Shown here: piece after piece, positions 9,076 to 17,800 of the stretch | Numbering within the stretch: position 1 is the first letter of the stretch | Layout: each line of letters opens with the position of its first letter | Assembly: GCF_003863965.1 (NCBI RefSeq) | Contig: NZ_RRCN01000001.1 | Coordinates: 3,182,304 to 3,246,303 of the forward strand | Direction of reading: 5' to 3' | Length of the DNA: 64,000 nt | Origin: Paenibacillus oralis | Lineage (GTDB): Bacteria > Bacillota > Bacilli > Paenibacillales > Paenibacillaceae | The notes under the pieces: generated by a model | Seen by the model: only the letters and a program-made list of their open reading frames with translations | Told to the model about the DNA's origin: nothing | Database searches by the model: none | Program-made: the position numbers and the translations under genes

Positions 9076-10092
9076 ATGAAACTATTATCCGTGGTAATAC
9101 CTTGCTACAACTCGCAAGATTACATGAAGTACTGCATTGAATCCCTTTTGCCTGGGGGAGAGCAGGTGGAACTGCTGATCGTCAACGACGGCTCGGCGGA
9201 CCAGACCGGGCAAATCGCGGACGAGTACGCAGCCCGGTACCCTGGGATCGTCAAAGCGATCCACCAGGAAAACGGCGGACACGGGGAAGCGGTCAATGCC
9301 GGAATCCGGCATGCAACGGGCTTATATTTTAAAGTCGTCGACAGCGATGATTGGGTGGATGTCCGGGCATATCTGAAAATCCTGGAGACCCTAAGCGTTT
9401 TAGCACAGGAAGATCAACATGTGGACATGCTGGTCAGCAATTTCGTCTATGAAAAAGAAGGCAAGAAGTACAGAAAAATCATGAAATACGATGATGTGCT
9501 TCCGGAAGGCCGGATTTTTACGTGGGATGATATCCAGTGTTTTCGCAAAGGCCAGTACATGTTAATGCATTCCGTCATGTACAGGACGCAGCTTCTCCGG
9601 GATTGCCGGTTGGAGCTTCCGAAACACACCTTTTATGTCGACAATTTATTTGTGTATACCCCGCTGGCGCATGTCAAAACGCTCTATTATGTCAACGTCG
9701 ATTTTTACCGGTATTTTATCGGCAGGGAAGGCCAGTCGGTTCAGGAGAGCATTATGATCCGCAGAATCGATCAGCAAATTAAAGTCAATAAACTGATGAT
9801 TGACCAAGTGCAGCTGGATATGATCGAAAATCCGAACCTGCGCCGCTATATGTTCAGGCATCTGGAAATCGTCACGGTCGTATCGGTGATTTTATTGATC
9901 CGCTCGGGAACGGACGAACATCTTGAGAAGAAAGATGAATTATGGGACTATATTAAAAATAAAGATATGAAGCTGTACCAGGATCTGAAATACGGCCTGA
10001 TGGGAAGATTGATCAATTTGCCCGGACGGGCCGGCCGCCGCATTTCCGTGGGGGCGTACAAGATTTCGCAAAGGTTGGTAGGGTTTAACTAA
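9076..10092 (+). CDS. Glycosyltransferase family 2
   Basis: A 338-residue inverting GT-A glycosyltransferase that moves a sugar from a nucleotide-sugar donor. The start LLSVVIPCYNSQDYM and the strand LLIVNDGSADQT (about 36-47) are the GT2 signature. The metal-binding motif is VVDSDDWVD (about 91-99). Unlike GtrB enzymes it has no C-terminal membrane helices. The start follows AAAGGTAGAG. Position directly after a GtrA-like gene suggests a role in modifying a surface polymer. A terminator-like hairpin follows, so the unit may end here. Donor and acceptor cannot be told from the sequence. Confidence 0.92.
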   Translation: MKLLSVVIPCYNSQDYMKYCIESLLPGGEQVELLIVNDGSADQTGQIADEYAARYPGIVKAIHQENGGHGEAVNAGIRHATGLYFKVVDSDDWVDVRAYLKILETLSVLAQEDQHVDMLVSNFVYEKEGKKYRKIMKYDDVLPEGRIFTWDDIQCFRKGQYMLMHSVMYRTQLLRDCRLELPKHTFYVDNLFVYTPLAHVKTLYYVNVDFYRYFIGREGQSVQESIMIRRIDQQIKVNKLMIDQVQLDMIENPNLRRYMFRHLEIVTVVSVILLIRSGTDEHLEKKDELWDYIKNKDMKLYQDLKYGLMGRLINLPGRAGRRISVGAYKISQRLVGFN

Positions 10093-10099
10093 CGTGGGG

Positions 10100-10133
10100 A
10101 GCAGGAGCCTGTAGGGTGTCCTGCTTTTCTTTT
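10100..10133 (+). terminator. Terminator after the GT2 gene
   Basis: AGCAGGA (10100-10106) and TCCTGCT (10119-10125) form a stem followed by TTTTCTTTT. It separates the GH3-GtrA-GT2 unit from the next GH3 gene. Confidence 0.7.
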
Positions 10134-10209
10134 CCCATTAGAAAGTGAAGGAAATCTATAGTAGAATATCTTTGAATATCCCGTCCATCATACAGAAGAG
10201 GAACCAAAG

Positions 10210-12627
10210 ATGAAATATAAAGAGATCATTGCACAAATGACATTGGAAGAGAAAGCGTCTTTAATGTCGGGGAAAGATTTTTGGCAGACCCAGGACATTA
10301 AACGCCTTGGCATTCAAAGTATATTTCTTGCCGATGGACCGCACGGAATCCGGAAACAGGCGGTTGCGGCGGACAAATTGGGCCTAAATGAAGGCGTCCC
10401 CGCCACTTGTTATCCCACGGCCGCGACGGTGGCCAACAGTTGGAACGTGGAACTGGGAGAAACCGTAGGAGAGTATCTCGGGGAAGAAGCGATCGCGCAA
10501 AAAGTCAGCGTCCTGCTGGGTCCCGGCGTCAACATGAAGCGGAATCCCCTGTGCGGCCGGAATTTCGAATATTTCAGCGAAGATCCTTATCTGGCGGGTA
10601 AAATGGCGGCGGCGTACATTCGGGGCATTCAGTCGCAGGGCATTTCCGCTTGCGTTAAGCATTTTGCCGTCAACAATCAGGAGAAGCGGCGGATGTCGAT
10701 CGATGCGATCGTCGATGAAAGAACGCTGCGGGAAATCTATTTGACCGCTTTTGAAATTGCGGTGAGGGAAGGCAAAACGAAGGCGATCATGTCTTCTTAC
10801 AATAAATTGAACGGTACCTACACGAACGAAAACTTACATATTATGCAGGATATTTTACGCGGCGAGTGGGAGTACCAAGGGGTTGTGATCACGGATTGGG
10901 GCGGAAGCAACGACCGTGTGGCAGGGCTTGTGGCCGGGAATGAGCTGGAGATGCCGACAACCGCGGGCGAGACCGATCAGGAGATTGTCCAGGCCGTTCG
11001 CAGCGGAAAGATCCCGGAAGAAGTATTGGACGAAAACGTGGCCCGGCTGCTGGAGCTGGTTTTTACAAGCGAAAAGGCTTTTCAGCAGCCGCATTTGGAG
11101 TTTAATGTGGAATATCATCACCGGATGTCCCAGAAGGTGGCGGAAGAGTCGATCGTGCTGCTGAAAAACGAAGGGAATATTCTACCGCTCAAGTTCGGCA
11201 AAAAGGTGGCGGTGATCGGCGATTTTGCGGAAAACGCCCGGTTTCAGGGCGCAGGTTCCTCGATCGTCAACCCGACGATTTTGGATCATACCCTTGATTG
11301 TTTTGAGCAGTCGGGCATCGTCAGCATCGGTTATGAACCCGGCTTTGAGCGCTACGGCAAGAAGGACCGGAAAAAAATCGACAAAGCCTGCGCCCTTGCG
11401 GAGCAAGCGGACGTCGTTCTGTTATATATCGGTCTGGATGAAGTGACGGAAGCGGACGGCCTGGACCGGCAGAGCATGGGGATTCCGGACAATCAGATTG
11501 AGCTGCTGGATGCTTTGCACAAAGTGAACCCGAATATCGTGGCGATTCTTTCCTGCGGTTCTGCCGTGGCCATGCCGTGGATCGATAAAGTAAAAGGGCT
11601 GCTGCACGGGTATTTGGGCGGACAGGCCGGGGCCAGGGCGATCCTGCGGGTGCTGTCGGGAGACGTCAATCCATCGGGCAAGCTGGCGGAAACGTACCCG
11701 CTTCGTTATGAGGACACTCCGTCCTCCCGGTATTTTCCCGGTAATGAAGCCAGCGCGGAGTACAGGGAGGCCGTTTATATCGGTTACCGCTATTACGATA
11801 CGGCGGACGTTGATGTTCTTTTCCCTTTCGGATACGGGCTGAGTTATACCACGTTCGAGTACTCCGGCCTGCAAATCGATAAGGCGGGGGTGACGTTCAA
11901 GCTGACCAATACCGGCGGGGTTGCCGGGATGGAAGTCGCCCAGCTTTACGTCGGCTGCAGCACCGGGGAAATATTCAGACCCCGCAAGGAATTAAAGGGA
12001 TTTGTCAAAGTATTTATCAATGCCGGCGAGTCCAAGACGGTGTATATTCCGTTTGACGACAAGACGTTCCGCTATTTTAACGTAAAAACAAACGGGTGGG
12101 AAATCGAAGAAGCGGACTACACCATCATGGTTGGCGCATCGAGCGCAGACATCCGGTTGACCGATACCTTGTTTGTGGCAGGCACGGGTGCGCCTACGCC
12201 TTATGACAAGGCGAAGCTTCCGTCCTACTATTCGAGCCAAATCACCGATGTTGGCACTGCGGAATTCGAAAACCTGATTGGACGCAAGGTGCCGGTTCCC
12301 ACCTGGGACCGCGCCCAACCGCTCGGGTATAACGATACGATCGAGCAATGCCAGTATGCCAAGGGCGCATTTGCCCGGTTGGCCTATCATACCATCGTGT
12401 TTGCTTATTGGTTTCTTAGAAAAATAGGGAAACGCAGTACGGCGAATCTGATCATGATGTCGGTCTATCATATGCCGTTCAGAGGAATTGCCAGAATGAC
12501 CGGCGGCGTTGTCAACATGCCGATGCTGGACGGGATTTTGCTGATCGTAAACGGGCATTTCTTTAAAGGGCTGGCTCATTATTTAAGGGAAAGAAAAAGA
12601 AAGCTGAAGCGTGCAAAAGCGAAGTAA
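10210..12627 (+). CDS. GH3 family beta-glycosidase, second paralogue
   Basis: An 805-residue GH3 enzyme, very close along its whole length to the product at 5938 and clearly a duplicate. The nucleophile candidate is D229 (VVITDWGG) and the acid/base candidate is E414 (TEADGLDR). A fibronectin-III-like domain spans about 555-655. The last 100 residues form a conserved extension (IMMSVYHMPFRGIARMTGG) containing hydrophobic stretches that might touch the membrane next to the GtrA-like partner. There is no signal peptide. It has its own upstream region after a terminator. Two copies kept in one cluster suggest dosage or slightly different specificity. The substrate is not determinable here. Confidence 0.93.
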   Translation: MKYKEIIAQMTLEEKASLMSGKDFWQTQDIKRLGIQSIFLADGPHGIRKQAVAADKLGLNEGVPATCYPTAATVANSWNVELGETVGEYLGEEAIAQKVSVLLGPGVNMKRNPLCGRNFEYFSEDPYLAGKMAAAYIRGIQSQGISACVKHFAVNNQEKRRMSIDAIVDERTLREIYLTAFEIAVREGKTKAIMSSYNKLNGTYTNENLHIMQDILRGEWEYQGVVITDWGGSNDRVAGLVAGNELEMPTTAGETDQEIVQAVRSGKIPEEVLDENVARLLELVFTSEKAFQQPHLEFNVEYHHRMSQKVAEESIVLLKNEGNILPLKFGKKVAVIGDFAENARFQGAGSSIVNPTILDHTLDCFEQSGIVSIGYEPGFERYGKKDRKKIDKACALAEQADVVLLYIGLDEVTEADGLDRQSMGIPDNQIELLDALHKVNPNIVAILSCGSAVAMPWIDKVKGLLHGYLGGQAGARAILRVLSGDVNPSGKLAETYPLRYEDTPSSRYFPGNEASAEYREAVYIGYRYYDTADVDVLFPFGYGLSYTTFEYSGLQIDKAGVTFKLTNTGGVAGMEVAQLYVGCSTGEIFRPRKELKGFVKVFINAGESKTVYIPFDDKTFRYFNVKTNGWEIEEADYTIMVGASSADIRLTDTLFVAGTGAPTPYDKAKLPSYYSSQITDVGTAEFENLIGRKVPVPTWDRAQPLGYNDTIEQCQYAKGAFARLAYHTIVFAYWFLRKIGKRSTANLIMMSVYHMPFRGIARMTGGVVNMPMLDGILLIVNGHFFKGLAHYLRERKRKLKRAKAK

Positions 12628-12658
12628 CGATAGTCAGCGGAAGGAGCGAAGGTTTGGG

Positions 12659-13222
12659 ATGTCTAAGCCTGTAATGAACATTGCATTGGTGTGCGGGCCG
12701 GATTGCGATATGGAAACGCAGGCGGTGCGTGCCGCTTTGGAGCTTTTTGGCGCGCGGGTGTTTACGTATTGGATCGGCCGGCCAAACGATTTGATTTCCG
12801 TTCTGTCGGGGGAAGATCTGTACGCCGGGACGGATATGATCGTTCTCTGTTTTCATGGCGATGAAGGGAAATTTATCATGCCGGAATTGGGTGAGGACGT
12901 TTACGAGGAAGGGGAGCCCCAGGGAGACTTCGGGCCGGCCGAGATTTTACGCTATGCCAAGCTGGACGGAAAAATCGTCATCGGCAACGGGTGTACGCTC
13001 GGCGATCCAGAGTTGGCCCGGGCGTTTCTCGAGCGCGGCTGCCGCATCTATATCGGCCCGGACGATTATCCGGACGGGAATGACGCGCTCATGTACCTGC
13101 TGCGGTTCTTCTATGAAATGATCCAGCACGGAAAAAGCGCGGAAGAAGCTTACGCTCTGGCCGTAACGATGAGCAAGGAGCTGCCGATGTACCGACTGTA
13201 CAAAAGTTCCACGTTGATTTAA
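12659..13222 (+). CDS. Small protein with caspase/CHAT-like His-Cys pattern
   Basis: A 187-residue protein I cannot place in a named family. Visible features resemble a minimal caspase-type fold. A strand ends in His-Gly (MIVLCFHGDEG, H66), the next ends in Gly-Asn-Gly-Cys (KIVIGNGCTLGD, C112), and then comes a helix and a strand (ARAFLERGCRIYIGP) and a tail like FFYEMIQHGKSAEEAYALA. CHAT and caspase-like peptidases show this order, with His and Cys as the catalytic dyad. ATG 12659 is chosen; AAGGAG lies 12 nt upstream. It follows the GH3 gene by 31 bp and is probably co-transcribed with it. An alternative is a non-catalytic Rossmann-like protein. Peptidase activity is a hypothesis. Confidence 0.75.
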   Translation: MSKPVMNIALVCGPDCDMETQAVRAALELFGARVFTYWIGRPNDLISVLSGEDLYAGTDMIVLCFHGDEGKFIMPELGEDVYEEGEPQGDFGPAEILRYAKLDGKIVIGNGCTLGDPELARAFLERGCRIYIGPDDYPDGNDALMYLLRFFYEMIQHGKSAEEAYALAVTMSKELPMYRLYKSSTLI

Positions 13223-13300
13223 TGATAAAATGTTGTCAAAATTAGTATGTGTTCGGAAAATGCGACTACAATCGAATAGTGAGTTTCTAGGAGTGGTGTT

Positions 13301-14323
13301 ATGTCTGTTACGATTCAAGATATTGCCAAAGAGGCGCAAGTTTCGGTAGCAACCGTTTCCAGGGTCATCAATAATTCCAAAGCGGTCAGTCCGGAGCTGA
13401 AAAAAAGAGTAAATGATGTGATTCAAAAAAGGAACTTCAAGCCGAATTCTTTGGCAAGAGGGTTAATCATGAATCAAACCAACATCATCGGAATCATCGT
13501 TCCGGACATTTCAAATCCCGTATTCGGAGCATTGACCAGGGGGATCAACAGCTTTTGCCAACAGAAAGGTTATACTTTAATGGTTTGTGAATCGGGGGGA
13601 CAACAGGAAAAGGAAATTGAATTGCTGGGGGTATTGGCCAATAAAAAGGTTGATGGAGTTTTGTTTGCGGGGGTCGACGTTAATTCTACCCTGGTGGAAG
13701 AAATGAAAAGGAGAGATTACCCCATCGTACTGGTGACCCAAGAAGCTTCGGAAGGAGAAGAGGTTATTCATACGGTCATTCATGACAATGTGAAGGCTAC
13801 GTATGATGCGGTTTCTTTTTTAATTGAAAACGGGCATGAAAAAATAGCTTTTATAGGCGGACCGGAAAACGACTATTCATCCGGACAAAAACGTTTAAGG
13901 GGATTCGAGCTGGCCCTGAAAGAACACAATATTGAAGTTCCGGATTCTTATATCGAGCATGGGAACTTTTCCTTCGAATCCGGGTATGAGTGCATGAGAA
14001 AAATATATGAAGAAAATGGTGTCTTGCCAACCGCCGTCATGGTGTGTAACGATGTCATGGCGATTGGGGCCATACGTTTTTTGAAAAATACGAAGGTTTC
14101 GGTGCCTGCGGATATTTCCATTATGGGTTTTGACGACTTGGAGTTCGGCAAGTATTTCAGTCCCGAATTGACAACGGTTCGAATCTCATATTTTGATGAG
14201 GGGCTGAAAGCCGTGAAGACTCTGTTCAAGCTGATTCATCATAAGCAGCAGGCCATACCGAAGACCCAATTTATTCCGCACAAAATCATAAGAAGAATTA
14301 GTGTGCGCAAAATATCTTTTTGA
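13301..14323 (+). CDS. LacI-family repressor of the adjacent sugar operon
   Basis: A 340-residue regulator. The N-terminal helix-turn-helix and hinge are at 1-60 (TIQDIAKEAQVSVATVSRVI then FKPNSLARGL), followed by a periplasmic-binding-like ligand domain beginning IIGIIVPDISNPVF. This is the standard LacI/GalR layout and length. It sits 280 bp upstream of a sugar ABC operon whose promoter carries two identical inverted-repeat operators. The simplest reading is that this protein represses that operon until its sugar, or a derivative, binds. The ligand is unknown. Confidence 0.95.
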   Translation: MSVTIQDIAKEAQVSVATVSRVINNSKAVSPELKKRVNDVIQKRNFKPNSLARGLIMNQTNIIGIIVPDISNPVFGALTRGINSFCQQKGYTLMVCESGGQQEKEIELLGVLANKKVDGVLFAGVDVNSTLVEEMKRRDYPIVLVTQEASEGEEVIHTVIHDNVKATYDAVSFLIENGHEKIAFIGGPENDYSSGQKRLRGFELALKEHNIEVPDSYIEHGNFSFESGYECMRKIYEENGVLPTAVMVCNDVMAIGAIRFLKNTKVSVPADISIMGFDDLEFGKYFSPELTTVRISYFDEGLKAVKTLFKLIHHKQQAIPKTQFIPHKIIRRISVRKISF

Positions 14324-14341
14324 GAAGGCGCAAAATTTCTA

Positions 14342-14371
14342 TTGATTTTTATCGAAAATCAGAGGTATAAT
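14342..14371 (+). promoter_or_regulatory. Promoter of the sugar ABC operon
   Basis: The -35 hexamer TTGATT (14342-14347) is separated by 18 bp from the -10 hexamer TATAAT (14366-14371). The predicted start near 14378 lies directly before operator O1, a typical arrangement for LacI-type repression. Confidence 0.75.
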
Positions 14372-14380
14372 ATATCCACA

Positions 14381-14400
14381 TCAGGAAAAGGTTTTCCTGA
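14381..14400. promoter_or_regulatory. LacI-type operator O1
   Basis: TCAGGAAAAGGTTTTCCTGA is a perfect 9-bp inverted repeat around a central GG. It covers the start of transcription predicted from the promoter at 14342. Its 14-bp core GGAAAAGGTTTTCC is repeated exactly at O2 and at 18330. Confidence 0.8.
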
Positions 14401-14478
14401 AATTGATTCGGAAAACCTTATTTCTGGGTAAACAAGGGGGGATTGAAGGTAAAAATGAGTGCCATTTTTTTAAGTAAC

Positions 14479-14494
14479 AGGAAAAGGTTTTCCT
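14479..14494. promoter_or_regulatory. LacI-type operator O2
   Basis: AGGAAAAGGTTTTCCT repeats the core of O1, 96 bp downstream centre to centre (about nine helical turns). This spacing would allow DNA looping by a LacI tetramer or a dimer pair. A further half-match, GGAAAACC, lies at 14410-14417. Confidence 0.8.
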
Positions 14495-14535
14495 AAAGGC
14501 GATTTTAAAGGGGGAATATTTTTTTTAGCCATTCA

Positions 14536-14549
14536 AGAAAGCGTTTCCT
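14536..14549. promoter_or_regulatory. cre-like site (carbon catabolite control)
   Basis: AGAAAGCGTTTCCT resembles the CcpA catabolite-responsive element (TGWAANCGNTNWCA), with mismatches at the ends. It lies in the long leader between O2 and the binding-protein gene, a position where CcpA can block elongation. It could instead be a third, weaker site for the local LacI protein. Confidence 0.5.
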
Positions 14550-14602
14550 ATTTGTTTTTGTATTAGAAGGTTAGCAATTTATACTTAGATGGGGGTACTT
14601 TC

Positions 14603-15901
14603 ATGAAACTGTTAAAAGGGAAAAAATTTTGGTTGCCTTTAATTGCGGGTTCTCTTGTTTTTTCGTTGGCAGGATGCGGCGGGAATTCGGCCAAACCGGA
14701 GCCGGCATCAAACGGCACAAAAGACCCGGTGACCATCACCTTTTCGTTTGACCAAGGAATCGGGCAGCCGGCGCAAACGCTTGTTGATGAATACAACGCA
14801 AGCCAGGATCAGTACGTTGTTAAAACGAAAATCCTGCCGCAGGACGCCAATGTGGTTCACGATGATTTTGTGAATAAGCTGGCCTCCGGCGATAAAAGTG
14901 TGGACGTTATGGCTTTGGACGTCGTCTATGTGGCAGAGTTCGCGGCTGCCGGGTGGTTAACCGATCTAACTCCGTATTTTGATCAAGCAACGCAGGATAA
15001 ATATTTGCCGGGTACCATTGAAACGGCAACATACAACGGTCAACTTGTCGCTTTTCCGTGGTTTACAAATGCAAGCGCTCTCTTTTACCGTAAAGACGTC
15101 CTTGATCAATTGGGTGTAGAACCTCCTACTACGTATCAAGGTTGGATGGATTTGCAAAGCAAAGTGCAAGGCATGAACGATGTTCAATACACAGGGGTTT
15201 TTCAAGCTGCTCTGTCCGAAGCGTTGGTATGCAACTGGGTTGAATATGTAGCCAACAACGGTGGAGAGATCCTGGATGCATCGGGCAAACCGGTTGTCAA
15301 TTCGGAAAATAATATCGAAGCGACGCAAATCATGCTTGATATGGTCAAAAGCTATGCTCCTCAAGGTGTAACAACTTATACCGAGCCGGAAAGCGAGCAA
15401 GTATTCTTGGACGGCAAAGCGCTTTTTATCCGAGATTGGTCCGGATTCTGGAGCCAAGCTAACAAAGAAGGTTCCAAAGTAAAGGATAAAGTGGGCGTTG
15501 CCGCTCTGCCGGTTGGCCCTAAAGGAACCGAAGCGCATTCCACTTTAGGCGGTCTGAATTTGGTGATCAATAACTCCGTCGATGACGAGCATAAAGCGGC
15601 TGCCGTCGACTTTATCAAATATTTGTCCAGCGAAAGCGTACAGAAGAAAATGAATTTGATCGCCGCCCAACCGCCGGTATTAAAAGAGGTTTATCAAGAT
15701 CCCGAAGTTTTGAAAGCGAATCCATTCTACGCGGATTTCTATGACATTATTATGAATGGGAAAGCAAGACCGATGTCTCCTCATTATTCTAGAGTTTCCG
15801 ATTCGATTCAACGTAATATCCATGCGGCGCTGTCGGAACATATCGATATAAAAACGGCTTTGGACACCATCCAAAGTGATCTCGAAGCATTAAGCAAATA
15901 A
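14603..15901 (+). CDS. Sugar ABC transporter substrate-binding lipoprotein
   Basis: A 432-residue extracellular solute-binding protein of the family 1 (MalE/UgpB-like) class. The signal peptide ends in the lipobox LAGC (about residue 27), so it is lipid-anchored outside the membrane and delivers sugar to the permeases encoded next. The mature part contains the usual two-lobe pattern with LPVGPKGTEAHSTLGG near the hinge. It is the first gene of the operon, after a leader of about 220 nt holding the operators. An intercistronic hairpin downstream may keep its mRNA more abundant than that of the permeases. The ligand is probably an alpha-glucoside, judged from the phosphorylase gene downstream. 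Confidence 0.93.
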   Translation: MKLLKGKKFWLPLIAGSLVFSLAGCGGNSAKPEPASNGTKDPVTITFSFDQGIGQPAQTLVDEYNASQDQYVVKTKILPQDANVVHDDFVNKLASGDKSVDVMALDVVYVAEFAAAGWLTDLTPYFDQATQDKYLPGTIETATYNGQLVAFPWFTNASALFYRKDVLDQLGVEPPTTYQGWMDLQSKVQGMNDVQYTGVFQAALSEALVCNWVEYVANNGGEILDASGKPVVNSENNIEATQIMLDMVKSYAPQGVTTYTEPESEQVFLDGKALFIRDWSGFWSQANKEGSKVKDKVGVAALPVGPKGTEAHSTLGGLNLVINNSVDDEHKAAAVDFIKYLSSESVQKKMNLIAAQPPVLKEVYQDPEVLKANPFYADFYDIIMNGKARPMSPHYSRVSDSIQRNIHAALSEHIDIKTALDTIQSDLEALSK

Positions 15902-15916
15902 AGAAAATGGACGGTT

Positions 15917-16000
15917 TGGACTGCAGGCAGGGTTAAAAAGTTGAACTATTGATTGTACGGATCGGGGCAACTTAAATAATACCCGCTTCGCTGCAGTCCA
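15917..16000 (+). other. Long-range stem between binding-protein and permease genes
   Basis: TGGACTGCAG (15917-15926) is complementary to CTGCAGTCCA (15991-16000). The loop is 64 nt. There is no T-run, so it is more likely an mRNA-stabilising or processing element that sets different levels for the two genes. Confidence 0.5.
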
Positions 16001-16026
16001 TGCCGCCAGAAGGAGTTAATGAGGGA

Positions 16027-16911
16027 ATGAAGAGTTTACAGCAAAGAAAGGAAACCAGAGACGCCTGGCTGATGATGTTCCCTGCGCTAGTTATTTTATT
16101 GGTCATTGCGGTTTATCCGATTTTAAGGACATTTTGGTTAAGTCTGCATGAGATGGTGCTTACGGATCCGGGCTCAGGATATCCGTTTGTCGGTTTAAAA
16201 AATTATTCCGATATACTTCGGGATGAAAGAGCGGGAGCTTCGATTTTTTTTACATTTAAATTCACGATTGCAACTGTTTTTTTAGAATTAATCGTTGGTT
16301 TTGCTGCAGCGATGATTATGAACAAAACGTTTAAAGGCAGAGGATTGGTTAGAGCGGCGATTCTTATTCCATGGGCGATTCCGACTACCGTATCGGCCCT
16401 GATGTGGAAATTTATATATAATGACCAGTACGGTTTGTTTAATGATGTGCTGTACAGACTTGGGATGATTGACGGCTATAAAGCCTGGTTAAGCACGGAA
16501 AGCGGTACATTCATGGCGCTGGTGATTGCGGATGTTTGGAAGACGGCTCCGTTTATGGCGCTGCTCATCTTGGCGGGGCTGCAAATGATTCCCGGCGATT
16601 TGTATGAATCGGCGAAAATCGACGGCGCCAATGCTTTTCAAGCGTTCGTAAAAATTACTTTGCCGATGGTCAAGAGCACCGTGCTCGTCGCTCTTCTTTT
16701 CAGAACGATCGACGCGTTCAGGGTATTCGATTTGGTTTCCGTGATGACCGGCGGGGCAAACGGTTCGGAAAGCGTATCTCTATATGCTTACGCCCACCTG
16801 ATGAAATTTCTGAATTTTGGCTATGGTTCAGCGTTATCGATTCTGATCTTCTTGGTCGTATTTGCCATTAGCTTAATTTATATGAAATTAATCGGCAAAA
16901 ATCTGGCCTAG
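16027..16911 (+). CDS. Sugar ABC transporter permease (MalF/UgpA type)
   Basis: An integral membrane permease of about 294 residues with six predicted helices. The cytoplasmic EAA loop is present as LYESAKIDGANAFQAFVKITLP (about 195-216), which docks with the ATPase subunit. ATG 16027 is preferred over ATG 16000, because AGAAGGAG (16008-16015) is properly spaced from it and the earlier ATG lies in the hairpin arm. It is followed 27 bp later by the second permease. No ATPase gene is in the operon, so a shared MsmK/MalK-type ATPase from elsewhere must energise it. Confidence 0.93.
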   Translation: MKSLQQRKETRDAWLMMFPALVILLVIAVYPILRTFWLSLHEMVLTDPGSGYPFVGLKNYSDILRDERAGASIFFTFKFTIATVFLELIVGFAAAMIMNKTFKGRGLVRAAILIPWAIPTTVSALMWKFIYNDQYGLFNDVLYRLGMIDGYKAWLSTESGTFMALVIADVWKTAPFMALLILAGLQMIPGDLYESAKIDGANAFQAFVKITLPMVKSTVLVALLFRTIDAFRVFDLVSVMTGGANGSESVSLYAYAHLMKFLNFGYGSALSILIFLVVFAISLIYMKLIGKNLA

Positions 16912-16938
16912 TATTTTTCGGAAAGGAGGGAAGTTCCA

Positions 16939-17778
16939 ATGGATTTTAAAATATCGAGGACGTTAAAGTCGAGCTTATTATATGTGTTGGTTTTGTTATT
17001 TTTAGCCTTCATATTGCTGCCCTATATCTGGCAATTTTTAACTTCGATTAAACCGCTTGCGGAGATATCGGCCATTCCCGCCAAATGGATACCTGGCAAA
17101 ATTAACGTTGAATATTATTTTAATGTATTCCAGAAGCATCCGTTTGCCAGATATTTATTCAACAGTGTGATTGTTGCAACGATCACCACCGTTGTAAGTA
17201 TTCTAATTGGCGCTTCGGCATCCTATGCCTTGGCGAGACTGCGCTTTAAAGGGAAAAAAGTCATCCTGCTGTCCATCCTGACGATTTCCATGTTTCCCAC
17301 CATTTCCACGGTCAGCCCTTTGTTTTTAATCTTGAAAAAGATGGACTTGTTAAATACGTATGCCGGGCTTGTTATCCCTTATACAACCTTTGCTTTGCCT
17401 ATGGCGATCTGGTTATTAACGAACTTCTTCAGTCAACTGCCGAAGGGTTTCGAGGAAGCGGCAACCATCGATGGGTGTTCCAGACTGCAAACTTTTTTCA
17501 GAATTATGCTGCCGCTCATTAAACCCGCCACCTTTTCGGTAGGCCTATTGGTTTTTATCAATTCCTGGAATGAGTATATTTATAGTTTGACTTTTATGAC
17601 GGACGACAGCATGAGAACGGTGCCGGTTGGGATCGCGCTGTTTCCCAGCAATTATGAACTGCCGTGGGGCGACATGGCGGCGGCGTCCATCGTTGTAACG
17701 GTTCCGCTTATCGTGTTGGTTTTAATCTTCCAGCAGAAAATCATTGCCGGCTTAACCTCCGGGGGGATTAAAGGATAA
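16939..17778 (+). CDS. Sugar ABC transporter permease (MalG/UgpE type)
   Basis: A 279-residue permease with six helices, partner of the gene just upstream. The EAA loop reads FEEAATIDGCSRLQTFFRIMLP, the canonical ATPase contact. The start follows AAAGGAGGG. The C-terminus ends in the frequent GLTSGGIKG pattern seen in MalG-like permeases. It forms the membrane pore with the MalF-type protein and receives ligand from the lipoprotein at 14603. Confidence 0.94.
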   Translation: MDFKISRTLKSSLLYVLVLLFLAFILLPYIWQFLTSIKPLAEISAIPAKWIPGKINVEYYFNVFQKHPFARYLFNSVIVATITTVVSILIGASASYALARLRFKGKKVILLSILTISMFPTISTVSPLFLILKKMDLLNTYAGLVIPYTTFALPMAIWLLTNFFSQLPKGFEEAATIDGCSRLQTFFRIMLPLIKPATFSVGLLVFINSWNEYIYSLTFMTDDSMRTVPVGIALFPSNYELPWGDMAAASIVVTVPLIVLVLIFQQKIIAGLTSGGIKG

Positions 17779-17800
17779 AAACTTCAAAGGGAGAATGAGG

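Noticed and set aside
16000-16026. ATG 16000 as start of the first permease
   Set aside because: It lies in the arm of the intercistronic hairpin and before the ribosome site AGAAGGAG; ATG 16027 is correctly spaced.
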